Part shown: piece by piece, positions 47,124 through 54,272 of the stretch
Numbering within the stretch: the stretch's first letter is position 1
How the letters are laid out: every line of letters begins with the position of its first letter
Virus record (IMG/VR): IMGVR_UViG_3300031566_000016
Location: 1-64,000 of that record
Origin: a virus
Reading direction: 5' to 3' (one strand)
DNA length: 64,000 bases
The notes under the pieces: generated by a model
The model's database searches: none
Seen by the model: the letters and a program-made list of their open reading frames with translations, nothing else
Told to the model about the DNA's origin: nothing
Program-made: the position numbers and the translations under genes

Positions 47124-47336
47124 TCAGTCCTCCTTCGCAGTTGCCGTCTCCGGCTCGTGATACCAGCAGTTGCCCGCCATCGGGCAGCGCCAGTGGTTCT
47201 CCCGCTTCGGGTGGCCGCACAACACCGCCCGGCGGCCATTGTAGAGCCGCCCGAGCCGCACATGCGCGCAGTCGGCGCAGCCGGAGACCCCGACCGGGCC
47301 AGGCACCGTCTCAGTTGTGGTGGTCTGCGTTGCCAT
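47124..47336 (-). CDS. small cysteine-rich zinc-binding protein (70 aa)
   Basis: The pattern C-x2-C-x-H ... LCGHP ... C-x5-CWYHEP (GCADCAHVRLGR, LCGHPKRENHWRC, GNCWYHEP) suggests two zinc sites. It resembles the protein at 58953-59159, which also starts MAT(K/Q)TTT and has CxxC, LC(R/G)HP and CP/CW-H motifs. I choose MATQTTTTE, inside the end of the upstream gene; the SD is weak. Confidence 0.6.
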   Translation of the reverse strand: MATQTTTTETVPGPVGVSGCADCAHVRLGRLYNGRRAVLCGHPKRENHWRCPMAGNCWYHEPETATAKED

Positions 47337-48129
47337 CGCCATTCGCTCGCTCATCAAGGGCCTGCGCCCGCTCCTCGTAGCCGCACTCGTAGCAGTCGAA
47401 GATCAGGCAGGGGCCGATGCCACCTTCCCACTCCTCGAAGGCTGTAAGCCACAATGGATGTCGTTCGCCGCCACACTTGGGGCACCGCCCCGCGTCCAGC
47501 ACCGTATCCGCCAGCGGCACTGCGGTCTCTGACACCGGTTCCTCGCGGGCAATCACCAGCGGCCCGAAGTCTGGGATCTCCCGCGTCTTCATCACCGACA
47601 CCACCATGTTGCCCGCCTCGTCCTGTTTGAAGCGCAGGATCAGCGACGCGCGTTCCCTCCAATCCGAGCAGGCGATGTCCACGACGGCGGCTTGACGCCA
47701 GTTGCAGACGATGGAGGACAAGGCCGCGGACAGACCACACTCCACCTGTGCCGCCACGACAACCTCGTGGCCCTCAAAGCCGACACACTCGACCACACTG
47801 CCATCTGTGAGGCGGGCTGCCTGTAGCATGAGTTCCTTCAACACCTCGCCGAACGGCTGCGGCTTCGGCTTCGGTGTGGTGCCCCGCGCCTCATCTAACA
47901 GCCGCTTCGCCAAGACGAAGTTGTCGCTTATCCCATCATGGTCAGCTTGTTCGGCTTCCACCCGATAGTCGTAGTGATCGATCAGGTACTGGCCCAACTC
48001 CTCCGCTGCCTCCTTGCAGGCGAACAGCGCGTCGTGCTCGCTCTGCGGCAGCACCACCAGCGCCTCGCCCTCCGGCCCCATGTTCCTCAGCATCATCTCC
48101 ACCTGCTCACGGCTGAACTGCACGGCCAT
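47311..48129 (-). CDS. hypothetical protein with C-terminal zinc ribbon (272 aa)
   Basis: A helical N-terminus (FSREQVEMMLRNMGP) and a middle alpha/beta part lead to a C-terminal ribbon: RCPKCGGERHP about residue 225, CYECGYEERAQ about 255. SD AACGGAGGTGTCGAG precedes the ATG at 48129. It may be a DNA-metabolism accessory, as it lies beside SSB. Confidence 0.55.
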   Translation of the reverse strand: MAVQFSREQVEMMLRNMGPEGEALVVLPQSEHDALFACKEAAEELGQYLIDHYDYRVEAEQADHDGISDNFVLAKRLLDEARGTTPKPKPQPFGEVLKELMLQAARLTDGSVVECVGFEGHEVVVAAQVECGLSAALSSIVCNWRQAAVVDIACSDWRERASLILRFKQDEAGNMVVSVMKTREIPDFGPLVIAREEPVSETAVPLADTVLDAGRCPKCGGERHPLWLTAFEEWEGGIGPCLIFDCYECGYEERAQALDERANGDGNADHHN

Positions 48130-48160
48130 CTCGACACCTCCGTTTCGCTTGCCCAGCGCC

Positions 48161-48589
48161 CTACTTGCCTTCGTTCCCGAAGGGGTCTTCACTATCCCCC
48201 TCCGGGCCGTGGCCCTCCTCCGGAGCCACCTGCGTCGAACCCTTGGCCGCCCGCCGCCGCTCCGTCTCCGCCTTGCTCTCCAGGAAACGCACGTCGCGCG
48301 CGATGACCTCCACCGCGTACTGCCGCTTCCCGCCCTGCCCCTCCCACGACCGCGACTGCACCCGCCCCTCGATCCCCACCAACATCCCCTTGTCGCAGTA
48401 CTCGTCCACCAACTCTGCCGTCTTCTGGAAACACACGATGTTCAGCCAGTCGGTCTGTCGTTCCCCGCCCTCCGACTTCATCCCGCGGTCCACCCCCAGC
48501 CGGAACTTCGTGACCGGCATCCCCGACGGCGAGTACTTCATCTCCGGCTCGTTCGCGAGCCGGCCGACCAGCACCACACTGTTCACCAT
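48161..48589 (-). CDS. ssb: single-stranded DNA-binding protein (142 aa)
   Basis: The OB-fold pattern is clear: MVNSVVLVGRLANEPEMKYS, 'GMPVTKFRLGVDR', TDWLNIVCFQKTAELVDEY, 'KGMLVGIEGRVQSRSWE' and 'YAVEVIARDVRFLES'. It ends in the acidic, Gly-rich tail typical of bacterial-type SSB (DSEDPFGNEGK). It coats single-stranded DNA in replication and recombination. SD AGAAGGAGTGAGGCGCAG decides the start. Confidence 0.92.
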   Translation of the reverse strand: MVNSVVLVGRLANEPEMKYSPSGMPVTKFRLGVDRGMKSEGGERQTDWLNIVCFQKTAELVDEYCDKGMLVGIEGRVQSRSWEGQGGKRQYAVEVIARDVRFLESKAETERRRAAKGSTQVAPEEGHGPEGDSEDPFGNEGK

Positions 48590-48596
48590 CTGCGCC

Positions 48597-48800
48597 TCAC
48601 TCCTTCTCCAGTAGTTGCCCGCGGCAGTACGCTCCCCAGTCGGACTCCAATATCCACCCCTGTAGCAAGACCACGCCCGATCCCTCTCGGAACGCCTGAT
48701 CCAAACCAGCCATCCACGCCTCATCGGCCGGCGGGCCATGGGCGACCATCGCTCGCCCCTCGCCATCATGTACCACCACGTATACGTGCCGCTTGCCCAT
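48597..48800 (-). CDS. small hypothetical protein (67 aa)
   Basis: The sequence is beta-alpha-beta-like (MGKRHVYVVVHDGEGRAMVA...LLQGWILESDWGAYCRGQLLE) and could be a minimal stand-alone domain. SD GGGAGGCGATGGCAG. It lies seven bases upstream of ssb, and may be co-transcribed. Unknown. Confidence 0.6.
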   Translation of the reverse strand: MGKRHVYVVVHDGEGRAMVAHGPPADEAWMAGLDQAFREGSGVVLLQGWILESDWGAYCRGQLLEKE

Positions 48801-48818
48801 CTGCCATCGCCTCCCGTA

Positions 48819-49277
48819 TCAGTCTAATTGCCTGATTCTGCGGCGGCCCGGAAACTTCCGCGACGAACCTCCATCCGGCACCATCTCCAGCGGCCCCGCC
48901 GTGATGATCTTTCGCACCGCGTCCTCAAACCGAAGCCACTGCTCCGTCTTCTCCTCCGGCCGAAACAGCAGCCGCTTGCGCGCCAACCTCACGATCTCCG
49001 CCTCACCCCGCTTCATCGCCGCCCGCCGGCTGGGCAGGTGCTCATCGCCCTCGCACACGTCGTCCCCGCTCTCGATGTCAATGACGAACAGGTGCCAGCC
49101 CCGGTCCTTGTCCCAACTCACGATGGCCTGCAGCCCCTCGTCATTGTCACCCTCTGGCTTCGGCCCGAGCACCACGTGCCCCAGCGGGTCCTCGTCGAAG
49201 CCCTCGTCCAGCCACTCCCACTCGCTGTCCCCGGCTACGAAGCGCCGGATGGCCTCCGCCCACTGCGCTGGAGTCAT
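48819..49277 (-). CDS. hypothetical protein (152 aa)
   Basis: It begins MTPAQWAEAIRRFVAGDSEW, contains beta segments (LQAIVSWDKDRGWHLFVIDIE), and ends with a basic stretch (SRKFPGRRRIRQLD). Its ATG overlaps the stop of the upstream methyltransferase. Unknown. Confidence 0.6.
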   Translation of the reverse strand: MTPAQWAEAIRRFVAGDSEWEWLDEGFDEDPLGHVVLGPKPEGDNDEGLQAIVSWDKDRGWHLFVIDIESGDDVCEGDEHLPSRRAAMKRGEAEIVRLARKRLLFRPEEKTEQWLRFEDAVRKIITAGPLEMVPDGGSSRKFPGRRRIRQLD

Positions 49278-50788
49278 ACCTCGTCGCCCTCCTCGATCGT
49301 GAACTCCATCTGCCCCTCGGGGTCACTCCGTTCCAGGGTCCCGAACAGGTCGCCTACCATCTTCTCGGGCGGCGACGGGATGGACCGCGGCCGCTTGACG
49401 TGCCAGCGTTCAATGCCGCGCCGGGCCATCGCCGCGTACTCTTCGTTGATCTCACAGCCGATGAAGCGGCGGCCGTGGCGCAGGGCGACGCGCCCAGTGG
49501 TGCCGCTGCCCACGAACGGATCGAGAACGATGCTGGGCACGGTGTCCGCGGTCGAATTACAGTTGCAGGTTGGGGCGAAGCCGATGGTGGTGACCTTCAC
49601 GCACGGTCCGTTGCGAATGTCACCAGTCCCCCCGCCACCCTGCAGGCTCTCTCCCCACTTGCCGACGGGAGCGTTGCCAGACTTGCCGCTGCCGCTTTCG
49701 TGGCTGCGTTCCTTCTCCACCATCCGCTGCCACGGGGCCCCGCACTTCGCGCATGACTTCTCCGCGCTGGCGGCCAGTATCCCGATCTCCGGCAGCCGCT
49801 CCGGGAACGCCGCGAAGTGTCCCTCGCCCAGTGGCTCTGTCTGCACGGCCCACACGCTGCGCGGAGCGCGGGTTCCGGTGGATCGCTTCAGTTCGGTGCC
49901 GCCCCCACGGTCGTGACCGTCGCCCCGGTCGTCAACCTGTCCAGGCGCATAGGGCTTGCGGTTGTCGTCGGGAAATGCTTTTCCCTCAGATACCGCCACC
50001 TGGTCGAAGAAGTACGTCGGCTGCTTCGTCAGGAACCACACCGGCTCCTCGCTCACCGTGAACCTGTCCGCCGCGCTCGACGGCATGACCGACCCTGACC
50101 ACTCCGGCAGGTACGAGCAGCCCTTCATCCACGAGCAGCGGTTGCGGATGATCCAGCCGTCGTCAGCCAGCGCGAGTGCGAGGCGCTCCGGCACGAGGCA
50201 GAGGGACTTGGGCCGCAGACCGTCCACGCTCTTGGCGCTTCTGCGCCCGCCACCGCGGCTCGCCGTCTGCGCCGGATCCCACGTCGCACTGAAGCTCTCG
50301 GCGGACTTGGTACGGGTGGGACTGTCACCAAAGTGGTTGTCCGCAATGTTCAGGAACACGCAGCCGTCGTCCCTCAGCACCCGCCACACCTCACGCATCA
50401 CCTCCACCAGGTGCGCCACGAACAACTGCGGCGTCGGCTCCGCCCCCAGGCACCCGAACCAGGCCCCGCACCGCTGACAGACCTGGCCCTTCTCGGCTCC
50501 CCTCGCGTACTGCTCGCCACGCCCGTTCCTGCCCGTGGGCGTCCCGCTGCCGCCGCGGCTGCTTCCCGGGATGGTGTCGCCCCACTCGTGCTCACACCCC
50601 CCCGTCCCATCCCCGCCCCACACCGACGCCGGAGCCTGGTAGTCCCTCAACCCAAAGTACGGGGGACTCGTGAAGCACACCTGAACGCACCCCACCGGCA
50701 GACCGCGCATCGTCTCGCGGCAGTCGCCGACAAGCACCGTGTACCGATCTCCACCCAGCACGTCTCTCCCAACTTCTCTCTCTTCCAT
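49274..50788 (-). CDS. DNA (cytosine-N4-type) methyltransferase with zinc-finger insert (504 aa)
   Basis: Motif IV SPPYFGLRDY at residues 41-50 and C-terminal DPFVGSGTTGRVALRHGRRFIGCEI identify a type II DNA methyltransferase; SPPY is typical of N4-cytosine enzymes. A Cys/His-rich insert follows motif IV (CEHEW, then CQRCGAWFGCLG) and a second CAKCGAPW/CNCN lies near residue 350. The ATG at 50788 lacks an SD, and the -10 is only about 8 bases upstream, so a leaderless mRNA or the GTG at 50761 (SD TTGGGAGAGAC) is possible. Confidence 0.85.
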   Translation of the reverse strand: MEEREVGRDVLGGDRYTVLVGDCRETMRGLPVGCVQVCFTSPPYFGLRDYQAPASVWGGDGTGGCEHEWGDTIPGSSRGGSGTPTGRNGRGEQYARGAEKGQVCQRCGAWFGCLGAEPTPQLFVAHLVEVMREVWRVLRDDGCVFLNIADNHFGDSPTRTKSAESFSATWDPAQTASRGGGRRSAKSVDGLRPKSLCLVPERLALALADDGWIIRNRCSWMKGCSYLPEWSGSVMPSSAADRFTVSEEPVWFLTKQPTYFFDQVAVSEGKAFPDDNRKPYAPGQVDDRGDGHDRGGGTELKRSTGTRAPRSVWAVQTEPLGEGHFAAFPERLPEIGILAASAEKSCAKCGAPWQRMVEKERSHESGSGKSGNAPVGKWGESLQGGGGTGDIRNGPCVKVTTIGFAPTCNCNSTADTVPSIVLDPFVGSGTTGRVALRHGRRFIGCEINEEYAAMARRGIERWHVKRPRSIPSPPEKMVGDLFGTLERSDPEGQMEFTIEEGDEV

Positions 50789-50795
50789 GGCTATA

Positions 50796-50825
50796 TCTTT
50801 ACCACCAACCCACCCACCCTGTCAA
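50796..50825 (-). promoter_or_regulatory. leftward promoter for the DNA-methyltransferase/packaging operon
   Basis: TTGACA (50825-50820) is followed after 18 bases by the weak -10 TAAAGA (50801-50796), leaving about 8 bases to the ATG at 50788. The G-rich spacer (repeated GGGT) is unusual. The downstream genes to the terminase are closely packed, so this may drive them all. Confidence 0.5.
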
Positions 50826-51006
50826 CCCTCCATCCCTCCCACCAACCTTCCATTTCCCTAAATCTATATCACCACCATGGAGAAAAACGACATGCTGGGT
50901 TTTTTGAGAGTATAAGTCATTGTGCGCGCGACCCCCCAGAGAAAAAGAATGCTTTCGCGGGCCTGGTGGGGCCTGCCGGCGGCCCTATCCCGCCGATCGG
51001 GCACCC

Positions 51007-51036
51007 GGCCTTCCGAAATGGCGATAACGGAAGGCC
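51007..51036. other. 9-bp inverted repeat
   Basis: GGCCTTCCG (51007-51015) is exactly complementary to CGGAAGGCC (51028-51036), with a 12-base loop. It lies in the divergent region. No T-run follows, so terminator function is not clear. Confidence 0.45.
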
Positions 51037-51419
51037 CACGACGCACCAGACGGCCATCCGCCCCACCTGCGCCACCAAAGGCGCCCTGATCTCCACCTGG
51101 CGCACCTGTCAAGCACCTGCAACGGCCGGCCCAGCGCCACCAAAGGCGGTTTCAACTACCCCCGCGCGCGCGTACGCGCGTAAGGTATCTAGAACACCCT
51201 AGGGGACGGAGGCCGTAAGGCCGTAAGAGTCTGGGAGGAGGTTACTAAGTATCATATACTCAAGTCAACAGTCGTTCAGCCGTATAAGTTGGAGCGAGTT
51301 CAGGGCAGCATCAGGCGAAGGATCATAGGAGAAACGGCAACGTCAACGCTAGGCATGGAGGTGTTAGATACATACGGGCGCGCGTGCGCGAGAGGATAGA
51401 AGGGGGAGTTTGCTACGAG

Positions 51420-51466
51420 TATACGTAGTTAAATATACGTAGAAGTACGTACATAAATATACGTAG
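51420..51466. repeat. TATACGTAG direct repeats (iteron-like)
   Basis: TATACGTAG occurs at 51420-51428, 51434-51442 and 51458-51466. The longer unit AAATATACGTAG is exact at 51431-51442 and 51455-51466, a 24-base period. A related TACGTAC lies between. They end nine bases before the -35 of the rightward promoter, suggesting regulator- or initiator-binding sites. Confidence 0.6.
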
Positions 51467-51474
51467 TTTTGGCA

Positions 51475-51503
51475 TTGACACAGGTTTTATGGGGAAGTAT
51501 AGT
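51475..51503 (+). promoter_or_regulatory. strong rightward sigma70-like promoter
   Basis: TTGACA (51475-51480) and TATAGT (51498-51503) are separated by 17 bases. The spacer includes GTTTTATGGG, shared with the leftward promoter at 24360-24332. The first gene of the rightward arm starts 40 bases downstream. Confidence 0.8.
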
Positions 51504-51542
51504 GGGCAAGTCGGGCGGGATAAAAGAGACAGAGAAGGTGGC

Positions 51543-51728
51543 ATGATGATACGGAACCTGCTGAACCTGCTTGAGGACCTGAAGTACCGCGTCTTGTGCG
51601 TAGTGTTCCCGTTGGGCGACCTTGGTGTGCACGAGGTTGACTTGAGGCTGTGCGCGCCCCATGGCACGCCCTGCTGTGAGAATGAGGAGGAGGTGCTGGC
51701 AGAGGTGCTGACGAGCTGGAATGTGTGA
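51543..51728 (+). CDS. small hypothetical protein, first gene of rightward operon (61 aa)
   Basis: The ATG at 51543 follows AGAGAAGGTGGC. The product is MMIRNLLNLLEDLKYRVLCVVF..., mixed alpha/beta, with four cysteines (VLCVV, LCAPHG, CCENEEE). As the first gene behind the strongest promoter it may be an early host-takeover or regulatory protein. No family. Confidence 0.55.
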   Translation: MMIRNLLNLLEDLKYRVLCVVFPLGDLGVHEVDLRLCAPHGTPCCENEEEVLAEVLTSWNV

Positions 51729-51802
51729 ACCCAGACTCGGCCGCGGGGAGGCGGCCGCGATGTGGGCTCACCAAACAGACGGGAAGCGAAAGGGCGAACA
51801 TC

Positions 51803-52069
51803 ATGGCGATTGCGCCGAGCAACTATGACATCCTCGTTGACCGCAGAACGAAGCTGTTCCGCAAGGCGAAGCGGAATCCCCAGACGGCGCCGAGCATGTT
51901 GCGCGAGTGGCAGCTCTACCTGCAGGCATTGATGCTCTTCCGCCGCGGTCAACGGGGCTGTGAGTTTCGGGTTCCGCAGATGACGGCAAGCGGCAAGCCG
52001 GCGGGTTGCGGTTCGTGTGGGGGAAGTTGTGCGAAGTGCCTGGCATTCATGGCGCGCATTCCAGGTTAG
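51803..52069 (+). CDS. small zinc-knuckle protein (88 aa)
   Basis: The basic helical N-terminus (ILVDRRTKLFRKAKRNPQT) precedes a C-terminal cysteine cluster, GCGSCGGSCAKCLAF. The ATG at 51803 lies after a GGCCGCGGGGAGGCGGCCGC-type hairpin in the preceding spacer, and GAAAGGGCG gives a weak SD. Function unknown. Confidence 0.5.
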   Translation: MAIAPSNYDILVDRRTKLFRKAKRNPQTAPSMLREWQLYLQALMLFRRGQRGCEFRVPQMTASGKPAGCGSCGGSCAKCLAFMARIPG

Positions 52070-52150
52070 TGACGACCACCGCTCTTCCCTTGGCGCTCGC
52101 CCAAGGGAGGTGTGACGGCCGCACCAAACAGACGGAGGACGGTGGCAGCT

Positions 52151-52396
52151 ATGGCGAAGGCAATCACGAAGGGCGCAAGGGACCTGAATTCGCAGGCGTT
52201 GCTTTGGTGGGGTTTCCGTTGGGTCGGCAAGCTGGCGCGCTATGATGTTTGGGAGGGTTCCGGCCTTATCATCTACACTTCTCCCGCGCGCACCATGAGA
52301 GCGTTGAATAGCGCCCACGACCACGCCTGCGAGAATATCACGAGTGACTTCCGTAAGTGCGTTGCCGACGCGCATGAGCTCATGGCGGAAGCGTGA
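52151..52396 (+). CDS. small hypothetical protein (81 aa)
   Basis: MAKAITKGARDLNSQALLWWG starts after GGAGGACGGTGGCAGCT. It contains a beta stretch (ARYDVWEGSGLIIYTS) and a helical end (TSDFRKCVADAHELMAEA). The preceding spacer has a CCCTTGGCG/CGCCCAAGGG hairpin. No family. Confidence 0.55.
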   Translation: MAKAITKGARDLNSQALLWWGFRWVGKLARYDVWEGSGLIIYTSPARTMRALNSAHDHACENITSDFRKCVADAHELMAEA

Positions 52397-52491
52397 CCTG
52401 CGACTTCTGCGGGCCCGGCCCGGCCTGACGGCCAGAGGCCCGGTTCGTAGAGGTGGCCGGTTCCCCAAACGAAGGGCAGGAGGCGTTGACC

Positions 52492-52689
52492 GTGACGACA
52501 GACCAGAAGGCGATAGCACGAAGTTACAGTCCAGCGACGAGGAACTGCGGCGGAGGGGCGAGGGCGGCCGCGGCATTCTACATCGGGGAGGCGCAGGAGT
52601 GCCGGGCGCAGGGCTTCCCGAGTGACGCGCGGCGGCTACTCAGAAGCGCGAGTCACGCGAGCCACCGGGCACTGCCGTTGCCGGGTTAG
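52492..52689 (+). CDS. small hypothetical protein (65 aa)
   Basis: I place the start at GTG 52492 after GGCAGGAGGCG. Middle part AAAAFYIGEAQECRAQGFPSD and the Arg/Ser-rich end suggest a helical protein, but coding evidence is thin; a short gene in the packed rightward operon is the likeliest reading. Confidence 0.4.
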   Translation: MTTDQKAIARSYSPATRNCGGGARAAAAFYIGEAQECRAQGFPSDARRLLRSASHASHRALPLPG

Positions 52690-52732
52690 GCGAACACGGC
52701 CAGACGGCCCATAGCCGAGGAGGCTTGAGCAG

Positions 52733-52852
52733 ATGAGACAGGCACTCGATTCGTTCCTCGTGCTCCTCGGCGTTATGGCGGCGGAGGTCGTGGTGGTGGC
52801 CGGCAGCTTCGGCCTGATATGGGCGGCGGCGCGGTTGTTCGGCGGGCACTAG
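52733..52852 (+). CDS. single-span membrane mini-protein (39 aa)
   Basis: SD GAGGAGGCTTGAGCAG precedes the ATG. The sequence is a near-continuous hydrophobic helix (FLVLLGVMAAEVVVVAGSFG, LIWAAARLF). It lies among other small early genes. Confidence 0.5.
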   Translation: MRQALDSFLVLLGVMAAEVVVVAGSFGLIWAAARLFGGH

Positions 52853-52899
52853 GCGGACCCCGAGGCTTCGGCCCGGCACAATGGCAGGAGGCTTAGATC

Positions 52900-53055
52900 A
52901 TGGCGAGAGAGACACAATGGGCGGCAGTTTCCCCGGAGGAATTGGCCGAGGCGGAAGCCCGTTCCGAGGCAAAGAGGAAAGCGGCAGTGGCAGAGGCGGC
53001 AGAGAAGCGCCGGAAGCTCGTGGAGCGGTATTGGAAGGCCGGGGCGTCATTGTAG
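52900..53055 (+). CDS. small charged helical protein (51 aa)
   Basis: The ATG follows GGAGGCTTAGATC, the shared ribosome-binding segment of this arm. The product (PEELAEAEARSEAKRKAAVA, EAAEKRRKLVERYWKAGAS) is an alanine/lysine/glutamate helix that may be a coiled coil. The spacer before it contains CACAAT. Confidence 0.5.
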   Translation: MARETQWAAVSPEELAEAEARSEAKRKAAVAEAAEKRRKLVERYWKAGASL

Positions 53056-53122
53056 GCCCCGAGGTGAGGGGAAGTCCCACAATGGGGCGCGACGGGCCTT
53101 AGATCAACGTACAGGCCCGGCA

Positions 53123-53159
53123 GCGGGCACAATAGCGGGGCGCGGCCCCGAGGAGGCAG
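53123..53159 (+). repeat. 37-base intergenic module, copy 1
   Basis: The segment (GCGGGCACAATAGCGGGGCG... then GGCCCCGAGGAGGCAG) recurs at 53953-53989 with two differences. It contains CACAAT, a CGGGGC/GGCCCCG hairpin and AGGAGG. Both copies lie directly upstream of a gene start. Confidence 0.6.
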
Positions 53160-53165
53160 GACAGA

Positions 53166-53384
53166 ATGGCGAACACAGTAGATTTGGAGAAGCTGGCCGC
53201 AGAGCTTGAGCATTGCGCGTGGCAGAGCGAAGCGACCGCGACGGTGGGCAGGACGAACAAGGAGAAGCGGGCACACTGGCGAGGCCGGGCGGACGCATTC
53301 CGTCAGACCGCGCGGGAGATTCGAAGCATAGCGGACGGAACGGCCCCTCCCGCGCTCTTTCCCTCGGTTGCCCGCAAGACCTGA
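53166..53384 (+). CDS. small hypothetical protein (72 aa)
   Basis: MANTVDLEKLAAELEHCAWQS is followed by 'EKRAHWRGRADAFRQTAREIRSIA', a helical, charged product. SD GAGGAGGCAGGACAGA precedes the ATG. No motif. Confidence 0.55.
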   Translation: MANTVDLEKLAAELEHCAWQSEATATVGRTNKEKRAHWRGRADAFRQTAREIRSIADGTAPPALFPSVARKT

Positions 53385-53478
53385 GCACGGGCGCAGATCG
53401 GCAGGCGCACCGAGCCGGGCGGACCCCGGCAACGACGGCAGCGAGCTGCGGCCGTACAGCTAAGAGGAGGCGAGGCAG

Positions 53479-53679
53479 ATGCAACAGGGCGACAAAGTGA
53501 AGGTTTCGGCGAAGTTCATGCGGGAGGCGGGGCTCCCCCGATGGGAGGGAGCGATCGACACCGTGGAGGAGGTCGGCGAGGGCGAGCGCAAAGGGCTTGT
53601 GCGCGTAAAGTGGGACCGTGGCGAAGACGCCTTCGCATGGTGGCGGCGAAGCAGCCTGCAGAAGGTGGCGGCACCGTAG
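53479..53679 (+). CDS. SH3-like small protein (66 aa)
   Basis: The sequence MQQGDKVKVSAKFMREAGLP...GAIDTVEEVGEG...LVRVKWDRG resembles small SH3/KOW beta-barrels found in phage early regions. SD AAGAGGAGGCGAGGCAG precedes the ATG. Probably RNA- or protein-binding; specific role unknown. Confidence 0.55.
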   Translation: MQQGDKVKVSAKFMREAGLPRWEGAIDTVEEVGEGERKGLVRVKWDRGEDAFAWWRRSSLQKVAAP

Positions 53680-53714
53680 GCGCACCAGGGGGACAACCTG
53701 AAAGGCGGCAGATC

Positions 53715-53792
53715 ATGGACAAGCAGACGGCCCGGCAGCGGGCACAATCAGGAGGCGGTTACGGTGACACAGGCGCAGAAGGCGGACCTTGA
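53715..53792 (+). CDS. possible 25-codon leader peptide (low confidence)
   Basis: The shared segment GGCGGCAGATC precedes an ATG that opens a 25-codon frame (MDKQTARQRAQSGG...) overlapping the next gene. It may be a leader peptide, a degenerated gene or an intergenic-module copy. No conservation can be judged. Confidence 0.2.
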   Translation: MDKQTARQRAQSGGGYGDTGAEGGP

Positions 53793-53952
53793 GTTTTACC
53801 AAGGGGAGGCGCGGCGGCACTTGGCGGAGGGCAATCAGCGGGAGGCCCTGGGGTGCTACATCCTGGGGCGGGACCTGGCCGGGCTTCCGGTGGCGGACCA
53901 GACCCGGCGGGACTATGGGAACAAGCTGCAGGCGGAACTGGCGCGCAAGTAG
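53764..53952 (+). CDS. small hypothetical helical protein (62 aa)
   Basis: The GTG follows CAGGAGGCGGTTACG. The product, TQAQKADLEFYQGEARRHLA..., has a TPR-like single helix pair (EGNQREALGCYILGRDLAG). No family. Confidence 0.5.
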   Translation: MTQAQKADLEFYQGEARRHLAEGNQREALGCYILGRDLAGLPVADQTRRDYGNKLQAELARK

Positions 53953-53989
53953 GCGGGCATAATAGCGGGGCACGGCCCCGAGGAGGCAG
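53953..53989 (+). repeat. 37-base intergenic module, copy 2
   Basis: It matches 53123-53159 except CATAAT for CACAAT and one base in the hairpin loop. It ends in AGGAGGCAG, directly before GATC-ATG of the next gene. Confidence 0.6.
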
Positions 53990-53992
53990 ATC

Positions 53993-54211
53993 ATGCAAGA
54001 CACCAAGATCATCCTGACTGACGAGAATCTGGCGCTCGTGCTGGCGGCCCTGCGCGCCTATCAGATTCACCTGACCGGCAAGCTGGCGGACACGGGACAG
54101 GTGGAGGGCATCGCAAGCATCGCCACAATGGACGGCCACTACCCGGCGCCCACACCCGAGGACGTGGACGAGTTCGCGGAGAGGCTGAACACAGGGTACT
54201 ACGACGTTTGA
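53993..54211 (+). CDS. small hypothetical protein (72 aa)
   Basis: MQDTKIILTDENLALVLAALRAYQIHL... is mainly helical and ends EDVDEFAERLNTGYYDV. SD GAGGAGGCAGATC abuts the ATG. No family. Confidence 0.6.
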   Translation: MQDTKIILTDENLALVLAALRAYQIHLTGKLADTGQVEGIASIATMDGHYPAPTPEDVDEFAERLNTGYYDV

Positions 54212-54272
54212 CCGGCCCCACCACAGGCGGACCCGGGCGGCAGGCCCGGCACACGACGGCAGGAGGCAGATC

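Larger units (their letters stand above)
50789..51542. other. 750-base divergent intergenic region (regulatory/origin candidate)
   Basis: The leftward and rightward gene blocks diverge from here. It contains the two promoters, a 9-bp hairpin at 51007-51036, a CG/CGCG-rich block (CGCGCGCGTACGCGCG near 51164-51181), and the AT-rich repeats just before the rightward promoter. Open frames within have no SD or conserved character. The combination suits an operator and possibly a replication origin. Confidence 0.5.

Noticed and set aside
50864-51112. 82-codon minus-strand frame in the divergent region
   Set aside because: It reads through the 51007-51036 hairpin, has no SD and gives an unconvincing product.
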